5,116 bases of DNA from an uncultured Clostridia bacterium (lineage in GTDB: Bacteria; Bacillota; Clostridia; Oscillospirales; Acutalibacteraceae): NCBI GenBank assembly GCA_946187095.1, contig CAMHPW010000108.1, forward strand, positions 1-5,116. Direction: 5' to 3'. A program made the translations under genes and the position numbers. Position 1 is the stretch's first letter; each line of letters opens with the position of its first letter. The notes beneath the pieces were generated by a model. That model was not told where the DNA came from and made no database searches. It worked only from the letters and a program-made list of their open reading frames with translations. Positions 1 through 5,116 of this stretch are shown here, piece after piece.

Positions 1-2
1 CA

Positions 3-263
3 TACATCAGCAGGATTAAATTCATAATACCAAACCTCTTTATTTATCGCTGTGCTACCCTGTTTAGTTCTTAAATGTGTATTACTATAATTTGAATCAT
101 GATAATTCACACTTTTCCAACCGCTATAGATATAATTTCCCTCGTTGTCAGGATCAGGTTTACGCAAGTTGATCTGACATGTTCCCCAGGAACAACTCAA
201 ACTTTGGTTATTATGGTAATATGTCCCCGGTTTTTCAAAATAAATACGATTAGGAACTGTCCA
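3..263 (-). repeat. Module R7, partial AT-rich carbohydrate-binding-like repeat
   Basis: Residues 1618-1704, cut by the window edge. RIYFEKPGTYY (1623-1633) parallels FIYFKKPAGW of R3, with Tyr in place of Trp. A CSWGTC pair of cysteines (1641-1646) and a Trp-rich middle follow. The last visible strand EVWYYEFNPADV (1693-1704) resembles the 'yy..vP.dv' strand that precedes the F.NNG turn, so the module probably ends shortly outside the window. Its DNA is noticeably AT-richer than the rest. Confidence 0.5.
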
Positions 264-3200
264 ATCGCTACCACCTGAACTATCCCACTTATAACTAATG
301 GTGTTGGAATCTGTTTGATACAAGACGGGCGTATCACTTGGAGTATTGCCCTCAAATGTCGGTGTCGCCGCTGTCGGCAATGTCGCATACGGCTCTACAT
401 CTATATAACGTGTCAGCGGTGCATTGTTCTCTTTATTGATACTGTCCGCTGTCTGTGAGAAAGTTTCCTGCTGTTCCTCTCCCGAACTGTACGGATTTGT
501 CGGCTGATCTATCTCCGTAAAGATGGGATATATCAGACTGAGTGCATAGGCACTGTCGGAATCTCCCGTTGAAGCGATTCTGTACTCCATATTTCCGAGC
601 GTGTAATCCTTCTTACGAGCCGAATAACTGCTGCGTAACGGATAAATCGGATATGCCGTGTCGGAATGTTTGGCAGAATCGTTATCTCTCAACTCGAAAG
701 AAGCCGCATTTGTCGGAATGGAAATTCTGTACCATGTACCGACTGCATCTGTCACTGTAGTCGTTTCACCCGAAATTGCCGTACCGTCCGCCTGTGAAAG
801 CGTTCCCAGCTTAACGGCACTTATCTCCGTTTCCGAAGATGTATTTGTGATTGCTGTACCGTCTTTGTCTTTGAATACAACACGCATATTATCCCATGTA
901 TTGCCCTCGGCAACAAGATAGAGATAATCTCCTCGTGCATCTCCAAAGGTATCATTGGCGGCAGATAAACCACTGCTGTTGATATAATTACTGTTTACAG
1001 GCCATGTCAATGACAATGTACTGTTGTCACTGTTTGTATCATAGATCATGTCGCCGTTGGTAAATGCCTTTGTCGTTCCGGAAGTTGCCTGCGGATAGAT
1101 GTCATAATGCCGTGTGGTATCTCCCATGCTGATACTGAATGAAACCGCATTAGCAGGGATTTCCTTACAAATCCATTCTATTCCCGTGGGAGAATCTTCA
1201 CGCTTGAATGCCGGATATTCTTTATCATCTGCCGTAATGCGTTCACCGCCTGCGTCATAGAACTTAAACTTGATGTTATGGAAATTGGCAGTGTCCCAGT
1301 TACCTGTATTCTTTATCCATACACAATCATTTGTATCGTTATGTGTACGGATAGTGTAATCAATACCCTCGCTTTGTGCTGTCGAACCTGTAACAGCCGT
1401 TTCATGTACTGTCACGGTTTCTTTTGGTGAAACAAGTTCCAATGCAGTACGGCTCTTGATTTCATAGACCTGATAGCCTGTTGTCGTTGTGGCACTGTCA
1501 ACAGTACCATGCTGCAATATCGGATAAATACCGCTGGCTTTGCCGTCATTTTTGTTATTGCCGTTGTTAATGGCAAACTTGGCGGCATTACTCGGAATCG
1601 GTATCCTGAAATACTGATAACCGTTTTGTGTACCGGCATATTTCATCACATAGCCCTTGCCGGTCTGGAGAATCGCACCGCCGCTTGCATTATAGAATGT
1701 AATATGGATATCGTCCCAAAGGTCTGCATTGTTATTCTTGATGTAGAGATAATCGGCATTGTCAAGACTTGTCGTTGTACCGTTGCCGTCAGCCCTGCGG
1801 AATACATAGGTTTTGGTAGATTCCACATTATCGGCTTGCTGCCATTTGCCGCCGTCCTTGTCATAAGCATAGCCGGCAAACAATTCAACCATCTTGGATT
1901 CATTTCTGCCGCCGTCACCATGATAATAACCTGTCTGCGTACCATTGCCGCTGCCGACCATGCCGTCACTGAATATGATCTTGCTGTAGTTGGTTCTGTC
2001 GCCCATCGGCAAACGGAATCTGTAAATCGTACTGCCGTTGGCATCTTTGAAAGTACTTCCCGGCATAAGCGTCATATTGCCGATACCTAAAGCAAATTTG
2101 CTGTAAGAATCATGGTCTTTATTCGGATAATAAACTTCACTTTCATAAGGAATCACGCCCGGCCATATCGAATATACGGCACGCTGCCAGTTATTCGCCC
2201 TCAAATCGCCGCCTGCATAGAAATATGCATACACATGATTTTTCCAGCCGGCAGGCTTCTTGAAGTAGATGAAATCGCTGTCACTTTCCACTGCAAAGGC
2301 GGAGGAAGTATCATTGATATTATCTCCTGCCTTGCTGATATCGGCAGAGCTCCAATGAGTCAGCTGTACACTACCGCCGTTGGCATTGGAATAGCCGTAG
2401 TCAGTACCTGTGCCACTCGATGCCAATTTCCAGTAGTTGTTGTAGTTCTTCTTGTTAGTTTCGGCAGCCAACGGTGTAATGGCAGTCTTATAATTGCCAT
2501 AGCCGCTGTATGCACCGCCGCTGACACTGTTATTGGTACCGTTATTGATACGGAAATGCGTTGCCCCTTTCGGAATGGTAATTTCATAGGTAAGGTTGCC
2601 GTAATATCCGTTTCCGTCTTTCTGATACTTTTCCGCATAATCAAGACCGTTAGCAAACTTACTGCTCGGGAACTGAATACGGTATGCCTCATCTGCATAA
2701 GCATAGGGTTCCATGAGATAGCCGGGGAAAGTTTCTCCGACCGGCTGAGTACCATTGGCATCTTTGAAGAATTCTACATGGAGGTTATCCCAGCAGTATT
2801 CACTGTTGCGGCGGAAAATAAGTTTCTGTGCGGTAGGTTCATAAGCTACACCGCTGTTTCCGGCTGTCTTTGTACCGTTATCATTGTAGTCTATCCAGTC
2901 ACCGTTCGGTACGGTATGACCACTTGAACTTATCGTGCTGACATTGCCCTGATTGTTATAAATCAAACCTTTCTTAAAGATAAATCCACCTTCGCCCGTT
3001 CTATTGGTCCAGCCATTGTAACCTTGGTGGAATTCAACTTTTGTTGCACCGTCAGGCGGCTGAATCTTCCACAATACTCTGAAGTCTCCACTATCATTGA
3101 CATAATATACAAAGCGTTCCCATACTTCAAAGCGTCCCATCCATGAACCGTCATATTTATAGAAATCAGCATAAATCGGATTTTCATAGATAAAGAGGTC

Positions 3201-5114
3201 ACCTTTTGTCATTCTTCCACCCTTGGTATTTTCGTTCATATAGAGATAACTGCTCGGGTGATTGACTTCATATCTTCTCCAACTGTTTGAACCGCCGTCC
3301 TCGAAATAGATATAGTCATTATCCGTTCTCGGAAGTATCCAGTTACTTTCATTGGCAGAAGGTACGCTCTCTGTACTGTAACCATAGGTATACTCATAAG
3401 TATATGTCGTCTGTCCCGATTGAGCGGAAGGTGTAGACGGCTCTGTATCGGTCTGCAAAGCATATGTCATTGACGGAGGTGTGACCGAACCGTTGAACGT
3501 ATAATACGGAATGGAAGTCATGACTTCGGGGCTGTAATACAGTTCAAATTCACCGCCGCTCAGGGGATCGCCATGCTCATTCTCTTTGAGAATGGTCAGA
3601 TCAACCGATTTTCTGGGGTTGGAATGTTCAATTCGTACTACCTTTTGCGTGTCGGAAATGATGAACGGTTTGCAGAAACTTGTTTCATAGCCCTCTGCCG
3701 CCTTTACTTCGACAAATGCATAACGTCCCATTATAATATCCTTGATCGGACCGATCTCACCAATACCGTTGGTAGTATAAGTACCCACCGGTGTACTATG
3801 CCAGTATGTCATGGTATCAGGCAATGCGGAATGATTGGCAATCATTGCCTCAAGTTCATCATCGGCAGCCTGTTCATATGCTTCTGCCGTTATGCTGCTG
3901 TCTCCGATCTCATGCGGTATCATCTTCAGCAGATAATAGGTCGTATCCGCAAGACGAATATTCGGATTTTCCTCATCCGTCTTGACAAGCGTGATCTCCA
4001 CTTCCTCTACTCTTTGGAGATTACCGATACGGTTGTCATTACTGCCGTTCTGGATAAATCCGCCACCATAGGTAACAGTAGCTGTCGTGGAAGTGTCATT
4101 TGTCACATCAAATGTCATGTAGGCACTTGCAAGAGAAATATTATAGTTGGCAGGTGCTTCAGTCTCTTGCAAATAATATGTGTTCAGCGGGAAGTGACAG
4201 AATTTGATCAGTCCGTTTTCGTCGGATATCACTTCATTTGAAGTCGATGTCCTGTCAAGGACATATTCTCCGTTAGTATTTCGGCTCACATAGACAGGGA
4301 TATTTGCGTCACCACAAGTCAGCCTGAACTTTGCACCCTCCAGAGTAATATCCTGATAGCCGTTACCGGTGTGTGCACTATAGGCATCATAATGGTTCTG
4401 GTCTATCTTGATGATCTGGGCATCGCCTACGATCTGCGTATTGGTAACTTCCACTGTCTGTGCAGAACCTGCAGCCGCTTCAACTATTCCGCCAGTGGGT
4501 GAATAAGATGCCGCATAACCTGTAACAGGCGTTTCAACTACCCTGTACTCATACTTGTTATTGTCATAATCGTAAACAGGCAGATCACTGTATGTCACGG
4601 ACTCTGCTACAGTTGCCGAATGAGTCGCTCCCTGAACATTCGTATCATTGAAATTGACATATTCCCCATCGACTTTTCTTTGGAGGTCAAACGTAACATT
4701 TGTATGCGAATACTTGCTCAGACTCAAAGCATAATCAGATTCATCTTTCCATGTCTTTGTTGCTGTTATTTCCGTCAAAGGTATGGTATTGGTAATATCA
4801 TATTCTGTCGCATACGTTTTGGTTTCACTGCCTATGGTTTCCTGTGCGGCAATATATTCCGCTGTGCCTGTATAGCCGTAATGCATATCGCCGTAAGTAA
4901 AGGCAGGTACAGGATTCAAAACAGGATATCCGCTGCTTTCACTCATTGAACCTGCTGTTCCTGTTTCACTTGCAGGATCTGATGCATCTTCATGGACATT
5001 ATAAACGATAACTTCACCGCTTTTGTCATACTTCGGCAAATTCTCAAACTTAACCGAAATACTGCCCTTGCTTATCTCTTTTGTTTCGGTGTAGCCTATG
5101 CCGCTATTACTCAA
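3..5114 (-). CDS. Giant multidomain surface adhesin-like protein, internal fragment (Cna_B/SpaA stalk plus CBM26-like modules)
   Basis: One frame stays open across the whole window: 1704 codons, with start and stop both outside. Reading N to C it holds a partial Cna_B domain (1-112), a complete Cna_B domain (113-228), two SpaA-type domains (229-368, 369-502), a half SpaA-type domain (503-545), a Thr/Ser/Pro/Tyr linker (546-597) and seven divergent carbohydrate-binding-like modules (598-1704). Cna_B and SpaA domains build stalks of Gram-positive surface proteins and pili, and self-crosslink through Lys-Asn isopeptide bonds helped by a Glu. An extracellular, wall-attached protein that contacts a glycan is therefore inferred. 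Cysteines are scarce and no hydrophobic membrane segment appears, which suits a secreted protein. No catalytic motif was found. The signal peptide, sortase motif, operon partners and regulation cannot be seen. The reading frame is essentially certain; the function is moderately supported. Confidence 0.96.
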   Translation of the reverse strand, partial: MSNSGIGYTETKEISKGSISVKFENLPKYDKSGEVIVYNVHEDASDPASETGTAGSMSESSGYPVLNPVPAFTYGDMHYGYTGTAEYIAAQETIGSETKTYATEYDITNTIPLTEITATKTWKDESDYALSLSKYSHTNVTFDLQRKVDGEYVNFNDTNVQGATHSATVAESVTYSDLPVYDYDNNKYEYRVVETPVTGYAASYSPTGGIVEAAAGSAQTVEVTNTQIVGDAQIIKIDQNHYDAYSAHTGNGYQDITLEGAKFRLTCGDANIPVYVSRNTNGEYVLDRTSTSNEVISDENGLIKFCHFPLNTYYLQETEAPANYNISLASAYMTFDVTNDTSTTATVTYGGGFIQNGSNDNRIGNLQRVEEVEITLVKTDEENPNIRLADTTYYLLKMIPHEIGDSSITAEAYEQAADDELEAMIANHSALPDTMTYWHSTPVGTYTTNGIGEIGPIKDIIMGRYAFVEVKAAEGYETSFCKPFIISDTQKVVRIEHSNPRKSVDLTILKENEHGDPLSGGEFELYYSPEVMTSIPYYTFNGSVTPPSMTYALQTDTEPSTPSAQSGQTTYTYEYTYGYSTESVPSANESNWILPRTDNDYIYFEDGGSNSWRRYEVNHPSSYLYMNENTKGGRMTKGDLFIYENPIYADFYKYDGSWMGRFEVWERFVYYVNDSGDFRVLWKIQPPDGATKVEFHQGYNGWTNRTGEGGFIFKKGLIYNNQGNVSTISSSGHTVPNGDWIDYNDNGTKTAGNSGVAYEPTAQKLIFRRNSEYCWDNLHVEFFKDANGTQPVGETFPGYLMEPYAYADEAYRIQFPSSKFANGLDYAEKYQKDGNGYYGNLTYEITIPKGATHFRINNGTNNSVSGGAYSGYGNYKTAITPLAAETNKKNYNNYWKLASSGTGTDYGYSNANGGSVQLTHWSSADISKAGDNINDTSSAFAVESDSDFIYFKKPAGWKNHVYAYFYAGGDLRANNWQRAVYSIWPGVIPYESEVYYPNKDHDSYSKFALGIGNMTLMPGSTFKDANGSTIYRFRLPMGDRTNYSKIIFSDGMVGSGNGTQTGYYHGDGGRNESKMVELFAGYAYDKDGGKWQQADNVESTKTYVFRRADGNGTTTSLDNADYLYIKNNNADLWDDIHITFYNASGGAILQTGKGYVMKYAGTQNGYQYFRIPIPSNAAKFAINNGNNKNDGKASGIYPILQHGTVDSATTTTGYQVYEIKSRTALELVSPKETVTVHETAVTGSTAQSEGIDYTIRTHNDTNDCVWIKNTGNWDTANFHNIKFKFYDAGGERITADDKEYPAFKREDSPTGIEWICKEIPANAVSFSISMGDTTRHYDIYPQATSGTTKAFTNGDMIYDTNSDNSTLSLTWPVNSNYINSSGLSAANDTFGDARGDYLYLVAEGNTWDNMRVVFKDKDGTAITNTSSETEISAVKLGTLSQADGTAISGETTTVTDAVGTWYRISIPTNAASFELRDNDSAKHSDTAYPIYPLRSSYSARKKDYTLGNMEYRIASTGDSDSAYALSLIYPIFTEIDQPTNPYSSGEEQQETFSQTADSINKENNAPLTRYIDVEPYATLPTAATPTFEGNTPSDTPVLYQTDSNTISYKWDSSGGSDWTVPNRIYFEKPGTYYHNNQSLSCSWGTCQINLRKPDPDNEGNYIYSGWKSVNYHDSNYSNTHLRTKQGSTAINKEVWYYEFNPADV
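264..629 (-). other. Inter-module segment and acidic Thr/Pro/Gln-rich linker
   Basis: Residues 1496-1617 separate R6 from R7. The first part (to about 1531, ending SLIYPIF) may still be a beta strand region of R6. After that the text is low in hydrophobic residues and rich in Glu, Gln, Thr, Ser, Asn and Pro, for example GEEQQETFSQTAD (1545-1557) and TPTFEGNTPSDTP (1584-1596), as expected of a flexible spacer. No family was recognised. GC content falls towards the low-coordinate end of this stretch. Confidence 0.5.
630..941 (-). repeat. Module R6, carbohydrate-binding-like repeat with expanded Thr/Ser loop
   Basis: Residues 1392-1495. DYLYLVAEGNTWDN (1396-1409) is the shared start, then MRVVFKDKDGTA (1410-1421). 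A long loop rich in Thr, Ser and Ala (about 1422-1458) separates it from WYRISIPTNAASFEL (1461-1475). The turn has lost NNG and reads RDND, and the module closes with YPIYPL (1488-1493). It is followed by a KKDYTLGNMEYRI segment and then a linker. Confidence 0.6.
1080..1373 (-). repeat. Module R5, carbohydrate-binding-like repeat with altered NNG turn
   Basis: Residues 1248-1345. The shared strand is DCVWIKNTGNWD (1263-1274), with Trp replacing the usual Tyr. It is followed by IKFKFYDAGGE (1281-1291), then WICKEIPANAVSFSI (1314-1328) and the ending DIYPQ (1338-1342). The turn that reads INNG in R2 and R4 is ISMG here. The match to R4 over these blocks is clear despite low identity between them. 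Cys1264 and Cys1316 lie in two different core strands. Confidence 0.6.
1515..1820 (-). repeat. Module R4, compact carbohydrate-binding-like repeat
   Basis: Residues 1099-1200 give the cleanest version of the shared pattern. DYLYIKNNN (1121-1129) is followed by LWDD (1132-1135), then IHITFYNASGG (1136-1146), GYVMK (1154-1158), YFRIPIPSNAAKFAINNG (1168-1185) and an IYPIL ending (1196-1200). The order strand, Trp, 'FY-A-G', 'IP..A..F', 'NNG' follows that of starch-binding modules, although the WPG box of R3 is replaced by GYVMK. A segment TTGYQVYEIKSRTALE then leads to R5. Confidence 0.65.
1920..2288 (-). repeat. Module R3, best match to a family 26 starch-binding module
   Basis: Residues 943-1065. 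The order of motifs fits CBM26 as I know the family: DFIYFKKPAGW (947-957), then VYAYFY (961-966), then a WPGV box (984-987). A strand IYRFRLP (1030-1036) follows FKDANG (1023-1028), and the end reads KIIFSDG (1045-1051) with a Gln-Thr pair at 1060-1061, as in the usual 'viFnnG..qT' ending. Between WPGV and FKDANG is an insertion of some 35 residues, rich in Tyr, Ser and Asp. CBM26 modules bind alpha-glucans through surface aromatics; here Tyr950, Trp957, Tyr962 and Trp984 are candidates. The ligand is not shown by the sequence. Confidence 0.6.
2463..2849 (-). repeat. Module R2, carbohydrate-binding-like repeat
   Basis: Residues 756-884. Its shared strand is KLIFRR (764-769), followed by CWDN (774-777), then HVEFFKDANG (779-788). 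GYLME (798-802) matches GYVMK of R4 at nearly the same spacing from the Trp (23 versus 21 residues). The strand AYRIQFP is followed by an insertion of roughly 30 residues, and a second similar strand TYEITIPKGATHFRINNG (842-859) completes the motif. The ending AITPL corresponds to the YPI/YPL endings of R4 and R6. The doubled strand suggests an internal duplication or a lengthened loop. Confidence 0.65.
2895..3323 (-). repeat. Module R1, divergent carbohydrate-binding-like repeat
   Basis: Residues 598-740. It starts with the shared strand DYIYFE (600-605), followed by Trp612 nine residues after the second aromatic. The centre is unusually aromatic (WMGRFEVWERFVYYV, about 659-672). The later strand WKIQPPDGATKVEF (682-695) corresponds to the 'IP..A..F' strand of the other modules, with a following HQGYNG (696-701) in place of the INNG turn. 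It is longer than R4-R6 and is the least typical of the better-preserved copies. Carbohydrate binding is inferred only from its relatives in the array. Confidence 0.55.
3324..3479 (-). other. Thr/Ser/Pro/Tyr-rich linker with alternating tyrosines
   Basis: Residues 546-597 join the stalk to the module array. The segment is rich in Thr, Ser, Pro and Gln (for example TDTEPSTPSAQSGQ), typical of an extended extracellular linker. It also holds a strand in which Tyr occupies every second position (571, 573, 575, 577, 579), so all five side chains would lie on one face of a beta strand. No known family was recognised. Confidence 0.65.
3480..3608 (-). other. N-terminal half of a fifth SpaA-type domain (D5), second half not seen
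   Basis: Residues 503-545 restart the SpaA pattern directly after D4. They read SVDLTILKENEHG (503-515), with Lys510 in the donor position, then DPLSGGEFELYYS (516-528), a very good match to the family's 'pL.GAeF.Ly' strand. What should follow within about 60 residues is the 'y.l.E..AP.GY' box and an Asn-containing final strand. Neither is present anywhere in the remaining 1159 residues of the window. Either this domain is truncated, or its missing half lies beyond position 3 and the whole module array is a loop insertion within it. Confidence 0.7.
3609..4010 (-). other. SpaA-type isopeptide domain with a helical-looking insertion (domain D4)
   Basis: Residues 369-502 begin with VEITLVKTDEENPN, giving Lys378 as predicted donor, followed by LADTTYYLLK (388-397), equivalent to the 'l.GA.F.L' strand with Ala-Asp-Thr replacing Gly-Ala-x. 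A stretch of about 30 residues (406-434) rich in Ala, Glu, Asp and Gln looks helical and is not typical of the small SpaA fold. The domain then resumes with YTTNGIGEIGP and RYAFVEVKAAEGYE (464-477), the 'Y.fvEv.AP.GY' box with Glu469. It ends in VVRIEHSNP, where Asn499 is the candidate acceptor. It follows D3 without a linker, consistent with a continuous stalk. Confidence 0.8.
4011..4430 (-). other. SpaA-type prealbumin-like isopeptide domain (domain D3)
   Basis: Residues 229-368 match the SpaA (major pilin) repeat fold. It opens with AQIIKID, where Lys236 is the likely donor. Next comes LEGAKFRL (258-265), the family's 'l.GA.F.L' strand, then SDENGLIKF (297-305), the 'T.enG...f' turn. YYLQETEAPANY (313-324) is the diagnostic 'Y.l.E..AP.gY' box, with Glu317 as predicted catalytic residue. 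The acceptor is unclear: Asn361 and Asn365 both lie near the final strand, which reads less canonically than in D2. Two cysteines, 267 and 306, fall in strands of this one domain, which is unusual in such a cysteine-poor protein. The family call is strong; bond formation is inferred. Confidence 0.85.
4431..4778 (-). other. Complete Cna_B-type isopeptide domain (domain D2)
   Basis: Residues 113-228 carry every Cna_B landmark in order. ITATKTWKDE (116-125) is the family's opening 'v.kvW.d' strand, with Lys120 as the predicted isopeptide donor. VTFDLQRKVDGEY is the second strand pair. A Tyr-x-Asp-Leu-Pro strand ('YSDLP', about 175-179) follows, then YRVVETPVTGY (190-200) with Glu194 as the predicted catalytic Glu. 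The domain closes with VEVTNT (221-226), where Asn225 is the predicted acceptor. Length is close to the usual one for the family. It should be a rigid, protease-resistant stalk unit. This is the most confidently assigned domain in the window. Confidence 0.9.
4779..5114 (-). other. Partial Cna_B-type isopeptide domain (domain D1)
   Basis: Residues 1-112 look like the C-terminal part of a Cna_B (collagen-adhesin B) domain, with its N-terminal Lys strand outside the window. Visible signatures are FENLPKYD (about 23-30), matching the family's central 'LP.Y' strand, then a strand ending NVHED in which Glu42 sits at the usual catalytic Glu position. The final strand is EYDITNT (104-110), the classic 'VTNT' ending, where Asn109 would accept the isopeptide bond. 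The segment between Glu42 and Asn109 is about twice as long as normal and rich in Ser, Gly and Thr, so it probably carries a loop insertion. The assignment rests on motif order and on the clear Cna_B domain directly after it. Confidence 0.75.
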
Positions 5115-5116
5115 TG

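Noticed and set aside
61..120. Very AT-rich stretch that could suggest a promoter or gene boundary
   Set aside because: The minus-strand frame continues through it with sensible aromatic and Asn-rich text. No stop, start or ribosome binding site accompanies it.
542..921. Two short overlapping plus-strand frames (542-760 and 658-921)
   Set aside because: They lie inside module R6 and its neighbouring segment, lack recognisable motifs, and the minus-strand frame explains the region fully.
1646..2044. Minus-strand open frames in another phase, also at 2360-2761, 1412-1639, 2963-3202, 3236-3463 and 197-388
   Set aside because: They overlap the real frame out of phase, are rich in Met/Arg/Thr text typical of shifted reading, and interrupt no coherent domain.
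1509..2090. Plus-strand open frame of 193 codons, with similar ones at 2112-2927, 3573-4241 and 4620-4949
   Set aside because: All are exactly codon-aligned antisense to the real frame. They are open because the real gene rarely uses TTA, CTA or TCA, which would be stops opposite. Their translations show no domain pattern.
3..3323. Repeat array considered as CRISPR or simple DNA tandem repeats
   Set aside because: The repetition exists only at protein motif level with low nucleotide identity and uneven spacing of about 130-230 residues.
3480..3608. Frameshift as an explanation for the half SpaA domain
   Set aside because: The frame continues unchanged into coherent modules, so there is no sign of a shift. 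A Glu box was not seen in the translated segment that follows.
598..5114. Possibility of an embedded amylase or other glycosidase domain
   Set aside because: No catalytic signature was recognised in any part of the translation; all segments look like small beta-sandwich modules or linkers.

Overview
The window lies entirely inside one very long protein-coding gene on the minus strand. One minus-strand frame (plus-strand triplets starting at position 3) is open from 5114 down to 3. It gives 1704 codons with no stop, and neither the start nor the end of the gene is present. I translated it by hand. The text is coherent throughout and shows recognisable domain families, so this is a fragment of a giant surface protein. 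There is no intergenic DNA, RNA gene, promoter or terminator.

Layout in protein order (residue 1 = codon 5112-5114, numbered within the window only). Residues 1-502 are a stalk of four immunoglobulin-like domains of the Cna_B/SpaA type, the first one partial. This type is found in Gram-positive pili and adhesins, where intramolecular Lys-Asn isopeptide bonds stiffen the chain. Residues 503-545 look like the first half of a fifth SpaA domain, but its second half never appears in the window. A Thr/Ser/Pro/Tyr-rich linker follows (546-597). From about 598 to the end, seven divergent modules (called R1-R7 here) share a strand of type D-aromatic-[ILV]-aromatic, a Trp 7-9 residues later, and in most copies a strand of type IP-x-x-A-x-x-F. 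R3 resembles family 26 carbohydrate-binding (starch-binding) modules, and the others look like diverged relatives.

The simplest reading is a cell-wall-anchored or pilus-associated adhesin: an isopeptide-stiffened stalk that displays an array of glycan-binding-like modules, possibly inserted into a loop of one stalk domain. A secretion signal and a sortase motif would be expected outside the window and cannot be checked here.

The domain families, Asn/Tyr/Thr/Gly-rich composition and moderate GC (about 45% in a hand-counted central stretch) suggest a gut-type Bacillota of the Ruminococcus/Oscillospiraceae/Lachnospiraceae kind. This is inference from style, not identification. The last 300 bases (1-300) are clearly AT-richer, about 36% GC by hand count.
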